A stretch of 64,000 bases of DNA from assembly GCA_963995505.1 (NCBI GenBank), contig OZ023190.1, positions 18,470,092-18,534,091 of the forward strand. The letters are read 5' to 3'. The DNA comes from Hypericum androsaemum. Lineage: Eukaryota; Streptophyta; Magnoliopsida; Malpighiales; Hypericaceae. Of the stretch, positions 35,662-47,600 are shown piece by piece. The position numbers were made by a program, and so were the translations under genes. Under the pieces are notes generated by a model. The model saw nothing but the letters and a program-made list of their open reading frames with translations, was not told the origin of the DNA and did not search any database. How positions within the stretch are numbered: the stretch's first letter is position 1; the number at the start of each line of letters is the position of its first letter.

Positions 35662-36045
35662 AAAAATATAGAGAAAAATATATTTTAGATTTTAGTACCA
35701 TGTGGTATTACAAAAAATTATTTTAGTACTTTGCGGTAAAAAATTTATCAATCGAATCAAACCGCAGTCAATTACCATTATTTAGATCTACGGGCAGTTG
35801 CCCGGATCCTTCCCATCCTGTCCAGACCTTGCCCGGCCATCTAGATAGACCACATCAATATTTGTCGATGACATAGTGCAATGTGGATATTCCCTCTCTC
35901 CTCTCTTTCTCTCCTCCTTCCCTTCTCCTTCTCTTCTTCTTCTCCTTCTTCCCAAAACCCAGCCATCTTTCAACCCATCACACCGAAAAACAAAATCTAA
36001 AAAATTAACAACCAAAACCCAATTCAACCCAAATACAAAAAAAGC

Positions 36046-36496
36046 AAGGGCCAGTCTCGTCTCCCGAAATTTGCGGCCCCCAATACGACATCCTCCTGAA
36101 ACCCGACCTCGTCTGATGCACCTTCTCCGGCGCCATTTCGATTGACCTCGACGTCGTCTCCGCCACCAACTCTGTTGTGCTCAACGCCGTCGACCTCTCC
36201 GTCGATGCTGCATCCGTCTCCTTCTCCCCACGGGACTCCGCTAAGGTCTGCGGCTTCAGCTTTTTTTTTGCAACTGCTCATTTTGACTCTCTCGTTGGAA
36301 TTGGCGGTTACTTAGTTAATTGTTTTTAAGGGAAAAAAAGCAGGCGGTGAAGTCGGTGAAGGTGGAGGCAGTTGAAGCCGATGAGATACTGGTGTTAGAG
36401 TTCGCGGAGCCGCTACCTGTCGGGATGGGAGTCTTGGCGATTAAGTTCGAAGGGGTTTTATTCCAATTTAGCTCGGACGACCCCTTCTGGAAGTGA
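36046..36496 (+). pseudogene. Captured aminopeptidase M1 (APM1) exons 1-2 with intron, in MULE 5
   Basis: 36046-36245 translates as KGQSRLPKFAAP, then after a frame change DILLKPDLV, a stop (TGA) and CTFSGAISIDLDVVSATNSV, VLNAVDLSVDAASVSF. A GT donor follows at 36246 and an AG acceptor precedes 36344. 36344-36496 gives AVKSVKVEAVEADEILVLEF, AEPLPVGMGVLAIKFEGVL, then diverges. This is the N-terminal domain of plant M1-family (puromycin-sensitive-like) aminopeptidase, well before the HEXXH zinc site. The preserved intron shows capture of genomic DNA. The stop, the missing codons and the lack of catalytic domain make it nonfunctional. Confidence 0.85.
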
Positions 36497-36730
36497 AAGA
36501 GTCGTAAGCCGCTGCGTTATTACAACTTGATAATCTCAACTAACAGGAAGAGGGCCTTACACGTCAGATGTTTGGAGAAATTTCCTAACTTTACCCTTTA
36601 ATTAAGAATTTGTTATCTGGGTTTGGCTTGAATTTTGATCTCCTTTTGGTTTGGTTAGAGTTGGAACTTATCTCGACTTTGCGTGTTAGCTCTAAGAAAC
36701 TTGTTTCATGTCTTCAGATTGTTGTGTCCT

Positions 36731-37077
36731 CGAACAATCTGAAAAGGAGAATACTATAGAGAGGTCACGAGCAGCCCCTAGGAAGGATAGAGGGATTATC
36801 ACCCCGATCAGGTCGTTGACTTCGTTATGGTTGGTGAGGTCCGTTTTGATAGTTTCCATGGAGGGTGTCATTTGGGTTGCTTGCTTTGGTGCCTATTTGT
36901 CCCAAACAACGTGGTATAGGGGACCTTCTTTGATTGATTTCTTTTGATAAGAGAAATAGTTTGTCTATCAAGTTCTACTTTGATAGATATTCATATTTTC
37001 TCTTCGTTGTAATTATCTGATGTAATATCTTTGGAGTTTTCTTTGAGGAGTAATACAAATTTACTTTTCAAAAAAAA
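36731..37077 (+). mobile_element. LINE 3' fragment inserted into MULE 5
   Basis: A 347-bp 5'-truncated LINE ending in an A tract (about 37070-37077), flanked by the direct repeat GATTGTTGTGTCCT (36717-36730 and 37078-37091). Confidence 0.85.
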
Positions 37078-37616
37078 GATTGTTGTGTCCTGGAAATTCT
37101 GATGGGTTACTTTTTTTTCATATTTGGGTTTAATTGAGTTAATTGAGTTTTGGTTGTTGAATTTTCTGGGTTTTGTTTTTGGGTGTGATGGGTTGAAGGA
37201 TGGCTGAGATTTGGGAAGAAGAAGAAGAGAAGGGAAGGAGGAGAGAGAGAGAGGAGAGAGGGGGAAGGGGGAGAGAGAGAATATCCGGGCAAGGTCCGGG
37301 CAGGACGGTAAGGATCCGGGCAGCTGCCCGTAGACATAAGTGATGTTAATTAAATGCGGTTTGACTCGATTGATGAATTTTTTACTACATGGTACTAAAG
37401 TAATTTTTTACGATACTACAAGAACCTAAAATAGACTTTTCTAAAAAATACATAAGCATTTTTGTGCACATAATAGACTTTCTTTGACATGTTTTTTAAA
37501 CCCACGCATCTCCAAATACTATAATTAATAAACTAATGATTCGAACGATTTTTACACTTGTAAATAAAATTTAACATAACTCACTATAATTACGAGACCA
37601 AAATGGCTACAATCTT

Positions 37617-37850
37617 TGTGATGTTTGGCTGGTTTTTGGCCTTTTTTATGGTGTTTGTCTGTTTGGTGTTCGATATCTTGTAGGGCAATTCGTGGGTCTT
37701 TGATTTGGCTCCAGGTAGGGAATTAGATAGTATTTATCTTGTAGATTTTACTTTGATAAATTTTATCTGATTCTATAAAATTTATAATTCTTGGTTGTAA
37801 CCTTCTCTGAGATCCTTTCGTGGAGTAATATACATTTGCTTAAAAAAATC
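37617..37850 (+). mobile_element. Short LINE 3' fragment
   Basis: A 234-bp LINE tail ending in A7 with the direct repeat GCTACAATCTT on both sides (37606-37616 and 37851-37861). Its end (GTGGAGTAATATACATTTGC) resembles the tail of the LINE at 36731. Confidence 0.75.
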
Positions 37851-37861
37851 GCTACAATCTT

Positions 37862-40289
37862 AAAACAATATATAGACCAACAAACACTTTAAGTAGTGGT
37901 TCATCATAAGGTCTTCAATTAATTAGTTATCGCGACAGTTTCCTACTTCGTAATCTCCCTATTTATCAAAAAAATGTTAAAAGATTCGCCAACTTTTTTG
38001 GTATAGTCTATATAATATCGGACTCAAATTTAAAATTTATTGATTAAACCAAAATAAAAATCACAAATTTAGTTAAGTGGTTTTTGATAATGATTTGCCT
38101 ACTTGGAGACATTCAACCATCGCCCGGGAATTGAAGAATGGTATTACACATGGTGGTCCTCTAACTCCTAAGTTCAAACTACTAACTCAATCCAATAATT
38201 TCAATAAAGAAAGGACCGATTTAATTAGAAAGAGAATCCGGACATGCTACGTACTGTCTTTGATTACTGGTATTTAATGTAACGCTGTGATCTTTTGCAA
38301 TAGATATATTGCCAGCTAAACCAAATATTACATATGGATAGGGGTGAACATTTAGGATCAGGATTATTTTTAAATTTGTAATTTTTGGATAGGATGGTAA
38401 AAAAAACTTGAATTTCAAGCATTTGGAATCATATCGATCCGGAAATATTCATGTATTTTGTATGATATATGAATTTTATGTTTTTTGGACCACATCATTT
38501 ATGAACGTTAACTAAATCGACTAATTCAAATTTGAGCTCGACAAAACTTTTTGAAAAATGACAGAACTCTCCCAACAAACTTAACACTACCGTATTTTCA
38601 AAATTTCAAACTCGAGCAACTCCCTCGCTACTAACTGACACCTGATTCAATTCGCAATAATTAGATGGGAAAAGACCTGATTCAATTCGCAATAATTAGA
38701 TGGGAAAAGAGAGTGCTTATGTTGGGTAAGTTGGACCAAACAGAGCATATGCATGGCGTTTTCACTAACTTTTTTCATATTCCGAATGAGAGGGAAATAG
38801 ACAAAACAGCATTAGGGTGTCCCGGACTTGTATCGTGGAAAGTTACCCCTGAGATATATCTTGTTCCAAAACACACTCAATTATGGATGTCCCCTTCCAT
38901 TTCGTCCACAATCGAATTGTCTAATTCCGCTACGCGTGACATTTCCATCAATATCACACTAGCAAACAGATATTTTTTTTGTAAAGGTGCAAACAGATAT
39001 ACCAATTATGTGTTTGTTGGTGAAAGACTTTTATATTATAAACAAGTGAACTACTCTTACAACCAGTAATGTAATAATCTCAACATATCTCGACAAGTGA
39101 AATCTATTTGAATTACTAGGCTGAAGTTTGCATAATTTTAGTATACATGTCGGCATGGATTGAACACTCTACCTCACATATCGTAAAATAGGAGATCGTG
39201 GCCCGTTGATCAAACTTGATCTAATTCAATGTTAGAATTTTCATATTCATCTCAAATCCCCAAAACAACGAACATCTGAGTTTTTCAGACTTACAAATAA
39301 TTCAACATTTTTTTTTAAAAAAAGTAGCCAACCATTTTCCTAACTAGCATTGTGGTAATGTCAATGGTCCATCACGAAACACTTCTATGGTATAATTATA
39401 TTTGTGCCCAGTCGTAACAAGTGAGGAGTCTATTTTTATCAAACGAAAGTTTTGGAGTTCAATTATCTTGGTCAAGTTAGGTGCAATCCGTACAGATGCC
39501 TTTTTCTTCAAGAGTTTCTACTGGACTCTCCAAAGGCCATGGAAGTTGACAGGAGCTGGTGATATAAAAGATTGTGTATCATGTCAGTCACTTGGTTTTT
39601 TTTTTCGAAAGAGACCTGGTTCTTTTATTCAGCATCAACCTTTTGAAATTGGTACAGGATACAAAAATTGTATAATATTCTTTTAGTTTTATTCCTACTA
39701 GAGCTATCAAACTATTCTATTATCAATTGGATGAATTGACATATTGATTATTTTAGTTTATACATAATTTTTGAGTTCGAATTATGATATTCAACTTCAA
39801 TCAATAGAATTTTATCTTTTTTTAGTCTTGTACTACTCGAACCCAAAACCCGAACATTAGTAAGTAACAATATTTGATAAATTCAACAAAAAAGATATTT
39901 TGTTTATTCTCCTTTTGTATATATCTAGGTAATAAAAAGAAAAAAAATCATCCCAAATAACTGTATGCCAAAGGATGAGAATGTGCTAAAACATGGACAA
40001 CTTTCTCCAAATGGTTTGGCATATTTGGAATAGCCCACTCTTTGTCCTCTCCTTTTTTTTCTCGCTCAATGATGTCCTTCTATTCTATACATTATCCCTT
40101 CAAATTAAGCTTTTTTTTCTTCTCAATCCATGGATGGACCACAAAGGCACTTCAAGGCATTCTTGGCATATGGACCACTTACCTTCTACCGATACGTGAC
40201 ATCGATTGGATTTTCTTCAACTCCTATTGCTACAGTTTCCATATTTTTTCCTATCTAGTGCACCCCCTGATGTCACTTCACTGGTATAA
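37862..40289. other. Intergenic, AT-rich
   Basis: No gene supported; the 134-codon open frame at 38665 has no recognisable family. 38338 starts TAGGGGTGAACATTT, like one end of a hAT element, but no partner end was found. 39599-39690 may be a short LINE tail on the - strand. Confidence 0.45.
38641..38710. repeat. Perfect 35-bp tandem duplication
   Basis: Two adjacent copies of a 35-bp unit beginning CCTGATTCAATTCGCAATAA. Confidence 0.9.
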
Positions 40290-40298
40290 TTTCTAATT

Positions 40299-41928
40299 GG
40301 ACAAATTACTCTCAAGTCTCCAACCTTTGGTCACCCTCCTTTTAGGGTTCCTGACTTTTGGAAAATGACTGTGCCGTCCCTAAGTTTTGATGATAATAGA
40401 CTCTCGGGTCCCTAGAGCCGGAATATTTATTTTTTTCCGGTGAACCCCCATTTGAAATGACCAAAATATCCTCCCACAAAAAAATAAAAAAAACTATCTT
40501 TCCTCCCTCATCTTCTTCCTCCCACTTCATCTAATCTAAATATTTTTAATGAGAATCAAGACCAATTAAAAAGAATCAAAACTAATTAGAGAGAATCAAA
40601 ATTTTAATAACCCTAATTCACAACCCAACACAATTCACAATCAACCTTCTGAAGTTGCTGGATCTTCTCTTTAGCTTCCTGCGATGCTGTCCTACTACAC
40701 CAAGCACATGCTTTTAACACAAACCCAATGTCGATGACCAAGCCCCCATGAAAGTTCACCTCAAGCACATCCCTCAAAAACCAACGAACCCCAATCTTTC
40801 TCCTCACACTTTTTTTTAATTAATGGCCACCCTCCATCTCCCCGCCACGACGACCGCTCTCCCTCCTTGCCCACCCAAGCCCCCTCCACACGCCCTTCTC
40901 GTCCGGTCTCCAAGGGTCGAACCCTCTACAAGCTTCAGCTTCTCATTGTCGTTCTTCACCAACAGCCACTATAAGCGAACCAAGGACTACATAATTGAGA
41001 TTCAATTAGTTTTTTTATTGAGAAAAGGTAAAATCGAAAGCCCAGAAATCCAAAGACGACGACGAACCGAACCAAGGGCTACATAATCGAGGCCGAGACG
41101 ACGCTGCTCAGGGATGCCGCCACGATGCAGGAGCTTCTAGAAGCTTCCAAGGCGGTTAACCTCCGGCTGCAGTCCCCCAATCGGATTCGGCACAACAACA
41201 ACAAAAACGGGGAGAGAGATTAATGTACCGTCGGAGAAGAGATCCAAGTTCTCGTCGGCCGGGGCCGGCCAGTTTAGGGAATGGGAATAAGAGTTGTAAT
41301 AGGAATGGGATCTCCCATTACTGGAAACGATGTCGTTCCTGCTCATCGTGTCTCCGGCGGAAAATATATTGGATTTTCCGTTATAATATTTTCTCTCACT
41401 TGTATAATTCTCAGTTAAGTATAAGTATATACTAAGTACTTAGATCTGAAATTATTGTAATATCGTCGTCCCGTAGCAGTGACTTCTTTGAATTTTGGGG
41501 TATGTAAGGACGAGGTGGTATCCGGCCATCCTTTGTTTGAAATTTCAGGTAGGTAAGGACCGAAGTAGATTTTAGGTCAATATGTGTTTGGATTGGTGGA
41601 GAAGGAGAGGATGGTAGCGGCTAACTTGAATTGAAGATGAAGGGGTGTTCTTTTGTTCATTTTGGGTGTTGTCGTGATTTGATTTGAAGGTTAATTAATT
41701 ATCTCTATTTTCGCGAAAATAGAGATATGAGAGATTTTTTGTTTTTGAATGAGAGGGACATTTTTGTCATTTCAAGTGGGGGTTCACCAGAGAAAAAGAA
41801 ATATTTCAGCTCCAGGGACCCGAGAATCTATTATCATCAAAACTTAAGGACGGCACAATTATTTTTCAAAAGTAAAGGACCCTATGGAGAGGGTGACCAA
41901 AGGTCAGGGACTTGAGAGTAATTTTTCC
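40299..41928. mobile_element. MULE 6: Pack-MULE with a DnaJ-like fragment
   Basis: A 1630-bp element with about 190-bp TIRs starting GGACAAATTACTCTCAAGTC, flanked by a perfect 9-bp duplication TTTCTAATT (40290-40298, 41929-41937). The ends are clearly related to MULE 4. The interior (about 40600-41350) is coding-like. On the - strand it matches a J-domain protein. On the + strand, 40823 onward reads like a plastid transit peptide (MATLHLPATTTALPPCPPKP), origin not recognised. Confidence 0.92.
40643..40693 (-). pseudogene. Captured DnaJ (DNAJC9/DNJ6-like) J-domain fragment in MULE 6
   Basis: The - strand reads RTASQEAKEKIQQLQKV. In plant DNJ6-type J proteins, RTASQ begins the J domain and EAKEKFQQLQKV follows the HPD loop. 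Here the two are joined directly, as if the segment with HPDKN had been deleted. Short, so the assignment is moderate. Without HPD it could not stimulate Hsp70. Confidence 0.5.
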
Positions 41929-41937
41929 TTTCTAATT

Positions 41938-42797
41938 TTAGCCTCTCCAGTTCTTCAAAAAAACTTCGGGATTAAACTCGTACCTCTTACTCTAATCAAT
42001 GCAAATGTCTCGATTTTCTAAATATCATGTATCGTTTCGTATAGAGGAAAAGAGACGGGAGAAAAAAGAAAAGAAGTTCAGTTTTATCCAAAATTTTATA
42101 CATATTTTTTGTCAAAGTAATCTAATATTTAGATACACATGGATAGATTGATTCGAGTCTGATCGGAGTTAGACCAATAAAAGCGTCAAAACTCTTCTTA
42201 CTAAGCTTTAATGTAGTTGCATTTGAGATTTTTTCATCAACTATTACTGGATTTGGTTCATTGTGTGTGCCTAATGGCAAGGAAGTCCATTATTTTGTAT
42301 ATATCCTGGGATCGAGTATAAAATTGTGTATAAGTGGTGTTATCATGAGTACTCTTTTCTTGACTCGGTTTTTAACGTACTAGTGTTTTAATTAGTCCAA
42401 TAGTTGCAAACTTGTATGAGAAAATTCTACCTCATTACATAGGTAAGTTTACCAAAAAAGGCAAGGAAGCCCATATATATTCAACTGCGATATATCATGA
42501 ACAATGAAGAGCACTATATATTATGCACATTCAAAATCAGGTAAAGGGACATCAACTACCCCACCAGCTAATGTAGGTGACAAGATGTATGAGGAATAAA
42601 GGGCGCCAAAGGGACAATGTTTCTACTTCCTTGGGAAAGAAAATTTCAACTATGTTTCTATGTATAGATAGATTGATGGATCATGAACTGAACTGAACTG
42701 AACTGTACTGTACTGTACGTATAATTATATCGGTATCCTATTACACTATTCTAGCTCACTGTATTGGTAAGGCTCCGTATATGGCATGAGTGATATG
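41938..42797. other. Intergenic
   Basis: No gene. 42690-42718 has a short ACTGA/CTGTA pentamer run. Confidence 0.5.
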
Positions 42798-43735
42798 TTT
42801 TTTTTTTGAAAAGTTGATTAATATTATGTATTTATTATAAAAATACATACATACATACTGGTCCCTTGTTGTTTACAAAACGCTCCCGTCAGAGCAACAA
42901 AGAACATCAACAAAGACCAGCCATTATTGAGTTCAACAATTTACCATGTGAAAATAGGACTCCAAGAACAAAATTAGATCTTGACACCCAAATTCGCTTG
43001 CAACATCTGCCCACAACAACCATTCTCTGGCGTGTAAAAGTAAAATATGCAGCGGAAGCTCCCGATTCGACAATTCTTGAAAAATTATCCGGTTTCTATG
43101 AAGCCAAATTGCCCAAGTAATCACACCAAATAGAATCCTCCAAACCTTACGAAGCAAGCCTCCCTTCACCAGATTTTCCATGTATGATATGAACAGAGTG
43201 GAAGAAAAGATGGGCAACAGTCTCATCTTTCATCAAGACACAAAGGACATAAGCTATATCCCTATTGGTCAAACTTCCCGTCCTTATCAGATTCACTCTT
43301 GTTGGAAGCTTAGACTGACTGTAATAAGATCCATAGAGGAAGGATTCTACCTTGGTTGTATGGCACGAAGCTCTTCCAGATATCAGCAAGTGCAGCTCCA
43401 GCTGGTTGCAAATCCATCTTCCTCGTGACACTATGCCTTAATGCCCCGAGCATTGAAGAGTTACTCTTCCCTGCATTTAAGTGCAAGACCGAAGAGAGTA
43501 ACAATATTATTTGGATTCTTGAGTTGTCTCCCTGTTTTTTTAAGGAGAATTGCAGCCTTCTTGATCATTCCTCCAAGACCTTCTGCTGCAATTAGGAATA
43601 GGAATAGGAATAGGAATGGCGAGAGAGAGTCGCCCTGTCTCTCGAATTTGAACTGTTCTGTTGGAGCCACTGACCAACACAGAAGCTCTGGCACCGGTGA
43701 TACATCCACGAATCCAATTCCTAAACTTGCAATGT
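42798..43735 (-). mobile_element. 5'-truncated, internally deleted LINE
   Basis: A T run (42798-42807) marks the 3' end. The - strand gives an RT piece with RQGDSLSPFLF (about 43625), then directly the zinc-knuckle and C-terminal region (43430-42933, VWRILFGVITWAIWLHRNR). Most of the RT between them is missing. A GGAATA hexamer repeat (43591-43617) expands the RT motif to FLFLFLF. Confidence 0.82.
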
Positions 43736-44631
43736 ATTTAATGTAAAAGAAAAATATATTAAGAAGAAGATATTAGTTATTTTACAATGAATCATGGAAA
43801 AAGCTGTCGTGTTTTGGGGAAGACATAATTCAACAGATAATGTGCACAAGTGGCCTAATCTATATCACATTGGGAAAGTTCCAATGTTACATGGAGAAAC
43901 CACATGGATGATTAATTTGGGACATACCAAGATTTTTTGGGTTATAACATCATAAGATTAATTCGGGACATGTGTACCGGACAGATTACTCCTAACCCAA
44001 TTGCTGTAATATCTCCAATACTTAACTTGCAATTTATGGACATGTGTCCTCTTGTCTTTCGCCCAATTTATCAAGGAATGTCCCCCCTCCTCCCAATCCT
44101 AGTTAGTGAGATAGCAGGAAAATGACCTTTCGATTATTTGTCATTCACGATATCTTGTTACCAAAATGAATTTGGTATCACCTTTATACCTAACTAATTT
44201 ATTTCTTTGTAGGAAAAAAGGCACAAAATGTAGTACCAACATTTACATAGGCGTGAAGAGACCACCACTAAGCTACCAGAAAAGAAAGGAAGAAAAGTGA
44301 ATCGCGGAGGCCGAGTCCGGCCCAATATTTGTATTCAGTGTGGGCCTAGCATATTGCTTATCATCTTCAGCAATTGGAAACTTAGGACGCAAGGTTTGGA
44401 TCCTACTAAATTCACAAATATGAAGTTACCCGGCTGACATAATTCTTTCAGATTATAATGATTACAAATTTACAAGCAAATATTAGTGGAACTCCTCCAA
44501 ACTCAATTTAATTGGCGCGACAGGATCAAGTCGGGGACGGATCCTGTGACGAATCAAGTCAACCATCATCGTATTCTTTCTGCTAGAACAGTGCAGCACC
44601 TACCCACCCCATGCTGTCCTGAATGTACGAC
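43736..44631. other. Intergenic with likely TRS120 3' UTR
   Basis: No gene recognised. The right-hand part probably includes the TRS120 3' UTR. Confidence 0.5.
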
Positions 44632-47600
44632 TCAGGCAGCTCCGACAACACGGAGGTGGAATGGCGGACCACGACAACAAATTGGCTCCTCGGCTGAATT
44701 GGTCCGTGCACGGGTTCTGAGAACTTCATTAGCATCTTCTATTGCGGCAGCAGCTACAAGAGTATACTCACCAGGAACAAGGAAATATAAGGAGAAGGAA
44801 TGCTTGGTTTCTTGGAGCGGGGGAGCCTCCACTATGATCCCACCGAGAACGCCTAGCACCAAATAGAAGCAACAAGTTATAGTTCATTGGAGTCGTCGAG
44901 CTATCGGCAACTATTGTCAGCGCACCATGCAAAACCGTACCCATCGTCCAGAACAGATGGGTAGTTTTGAATGGTACTACGTGCAAGAGCATGGGCATCA
45001 AGAGAACTTACCAGCCCATAAGACGGTTGACTTGGCTTCCTCGAGGCAATTCTCTCCGGCCACATCTCTGCATGTGATACTAAGGCTCATCTTAATGGTC
45101 TCCTTGGTGTTATTGTGAACTAAAACCTCCATTGGACTCATTTCATGTGCCAAGACAGAACCTTGGGAGGTGGTAGATTCGGCTGGTTCCAAGACAGAAC
45201 CAACTCTAACAAGCTTGAAGTTAAATGTTAATGGATCTGGTAGCAACACATCCATAACGGATGCTTGGAGTGCTGCCTGAATAGCATCTTTGATGTTTAA
45301 TTCTCCGGAGCTATTGCGTCCTGATTGCAACCGTACCTTGATTCTAGAAATTAGATTTTTTATCGAAGCTGCTAGTTCAGCCTCTGTATTCTTCTCGTTG
45401 AAGCTTGAATTTCTGCCACCAATGGCTGCACCATCGTGAAAATCCTTCGTGAAAAAAGACCTGTCCAGAATAGGTAGCTTAAAATGGTCCAGTGGGATTA
45501 ACACCCTTGCCGAGTACTCCCTATCGATTCTTGTCCTCGGAAATCCATGTTCCACCACAGCATGGTCACTGGATAAGCCATCTCCATTGCTATTAAGATG
45601 GACTGATACACTAATTTCAAACACAACGTCGGTTGGGTTAGACAATTCTAGTTCCAGAAAGCGCAGTCCCCAACTCCCTCTTAAAGGATCAGTCTTAATT
45701 ATGCCCTCCGTCTTGCTATCAGAATCAACAGCTTCTATGTAAGAGTCATCTTCCTCCTGCACCGGCTTTGGAAGATTTTCACCCACATGGGCCGGAATTT
45801 CCATTGCTAGCAAGCGGCCTTTCACTAAGGACAAACCTTGCAGAACATATGTGCAAGGGAACAACTAGGCGTCTCCCCGGGGGCAGGGTAGATCCTTTTG
45901 TTAGAGAATCTTCGGAATCTGTACATGGGCCTGATCAAACAAGGAACAAGCTAGCATGACAAAAATACATTACTGAAGCGCCCAACAGATCGATAAAAGT
46001 CAAAGTAGTGGTCCAAGTCTTGCACAAATAATACCATTAGAACAAACCTAAACTGAAGTTGATTCTGCCTAGTTCAGAGCTATCAAAATACTACTCGTTC
46101 TACGCTTATGAAGAGCAATTTTTCAAGGTGAAAATTAAGGGCATACCGGCGTAGTGAACCAACAAAGTGGGGCTGCTAGCATCCTTCATCTGCCTCCCCA
46201 AGCTTCCTGATACGTTCTTTGTTGCAGCAATGTCAGGATCCAATGGCCCAAGTTGCCAGGCTTTCAAGGTCACAGGCAAGATTACTTCTGCACCAGGCTT
46301 CAGAGGAAGAACAGATTTTAAGGTTTCATATGGCACAGAGACGATAGAATCTTGGTTTTTTCCCGAAATTGAGATATGAGCTTGGTTAACTGGAACTGTG
46401 CCAGCATTGGCCAGACTAATCCATACATCACGTATTTCACCTTCATACAAAACTATGGCACCATCGCCGCCAACAACATGCGAAACTAGCAAAGGTAGTG
46501 GGGGTACAATGGAAATATTAGGGACAGATACGTTTTTTAACTTTGCAGACCCACAACATCTGAAAGGATCAGAAAGTACGAGGCCTTGTGCTGCACCAAG
46601 CAGCAAATCGTCAACGTCTTTGAAATGGTGCTCAGTAATGACACCAAAACAATGAACAATACACCCTGGAATTGTGACTGGCCCCACTGATGTTGGAATT
46701 CCAGATAACGAAATAACATTTGATGAATTGGGTGGAAGATCTACTGTGATAGGAAAAGCATCAAAATTTCCTGAAGGCACAGAAAGGTAGATACTATCCA
46801 CCCTTAGATGAAAACCACAAGGGTTTGCCAGCTCCACCAATACCTGGACTGGTTCTCCAACAATCCAAATTAACTCCTGCTTACTGTTATCATTTGGTTC
46901 CCCTTTACTGAATGGTGTATAAATGAAAGGTCCAGAAGGAGCAGATCCTGCCCACCAATCCTCTCTAGCCAAATTACGTTTTACAATATCCATTTGAGAA
47001 GGATGGACGGGAAAAGAATACAACCTGGAAGAAAGTAACCCATCGCATGACAATAAATAATTACAAAAAAAAAGGAGAGGATTGAGGATTATTAAAAAAA
47101 AAAGAAAAATATTTGTTTATTTCTGATAAAATAATCAAGATAATAAGCAACGAGGTCCATAGAATAGGACAGTGTGCTTGACATGTAATTTGGCGAAAAA
47201 TAAAGCAGAGATGTACTGTAATACCCTTAAGTGGCAATCTGTAATAGATAAATGATAATGGCACACAAGCTTCATCCAGTACACAAGCTCAATATTCAGA
47301 ACTCGATAACCAAATCATGTATTTGCCAACTAACAGCAATATGTCAACTCCTATCCACAAAAGGCCACATATGATATAAAATCGCCAAGTTTTGATACTT
47401 TATTTATAAGTATGAAACTCATGAAGACAATAATTAGATATTACAAATGAACCGATAAATTGCTAAGGTAGCAGCTATCATCCAGCATCAAACAAAAAGT
47501 TTTATGATTGCCGATAAAAGAACAGTGCATTCATAAAATTGCAAGAACTATTGAGCAGCATGCATTTCAGTTCAGGGATGAGATTCTCTTTACAAATGTG

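Larger units (their letters stand above)
35671..37443. mobile_element. MULE 5: older Pack-MULE with aminopeptidase M1 fragment
   Basis: A 1773-bp element with diverged TIRs of about 220 bp, related to MULE 2/3 (TTTTAGTACCATGTGGTA, ATCAATCGA, GGGCAGYTGCCCGGATCC-like). The flanking 9-bp repeat is AAAAATATA at 35662-35670 and AAAAATACA at 37444-37452 (8 of 9). It carries host exons on the + strand and was itself hit by a LINE at 36731. Divergence suggests it is the oldest of this family here. Confidence 0.82.

Noticed and set aside
38665..39069. 134-codon open frame on the + strand
   Set aside because: AT-rich, no recognisable domain, begins inside a tandem duplication, no splice or promoter context.
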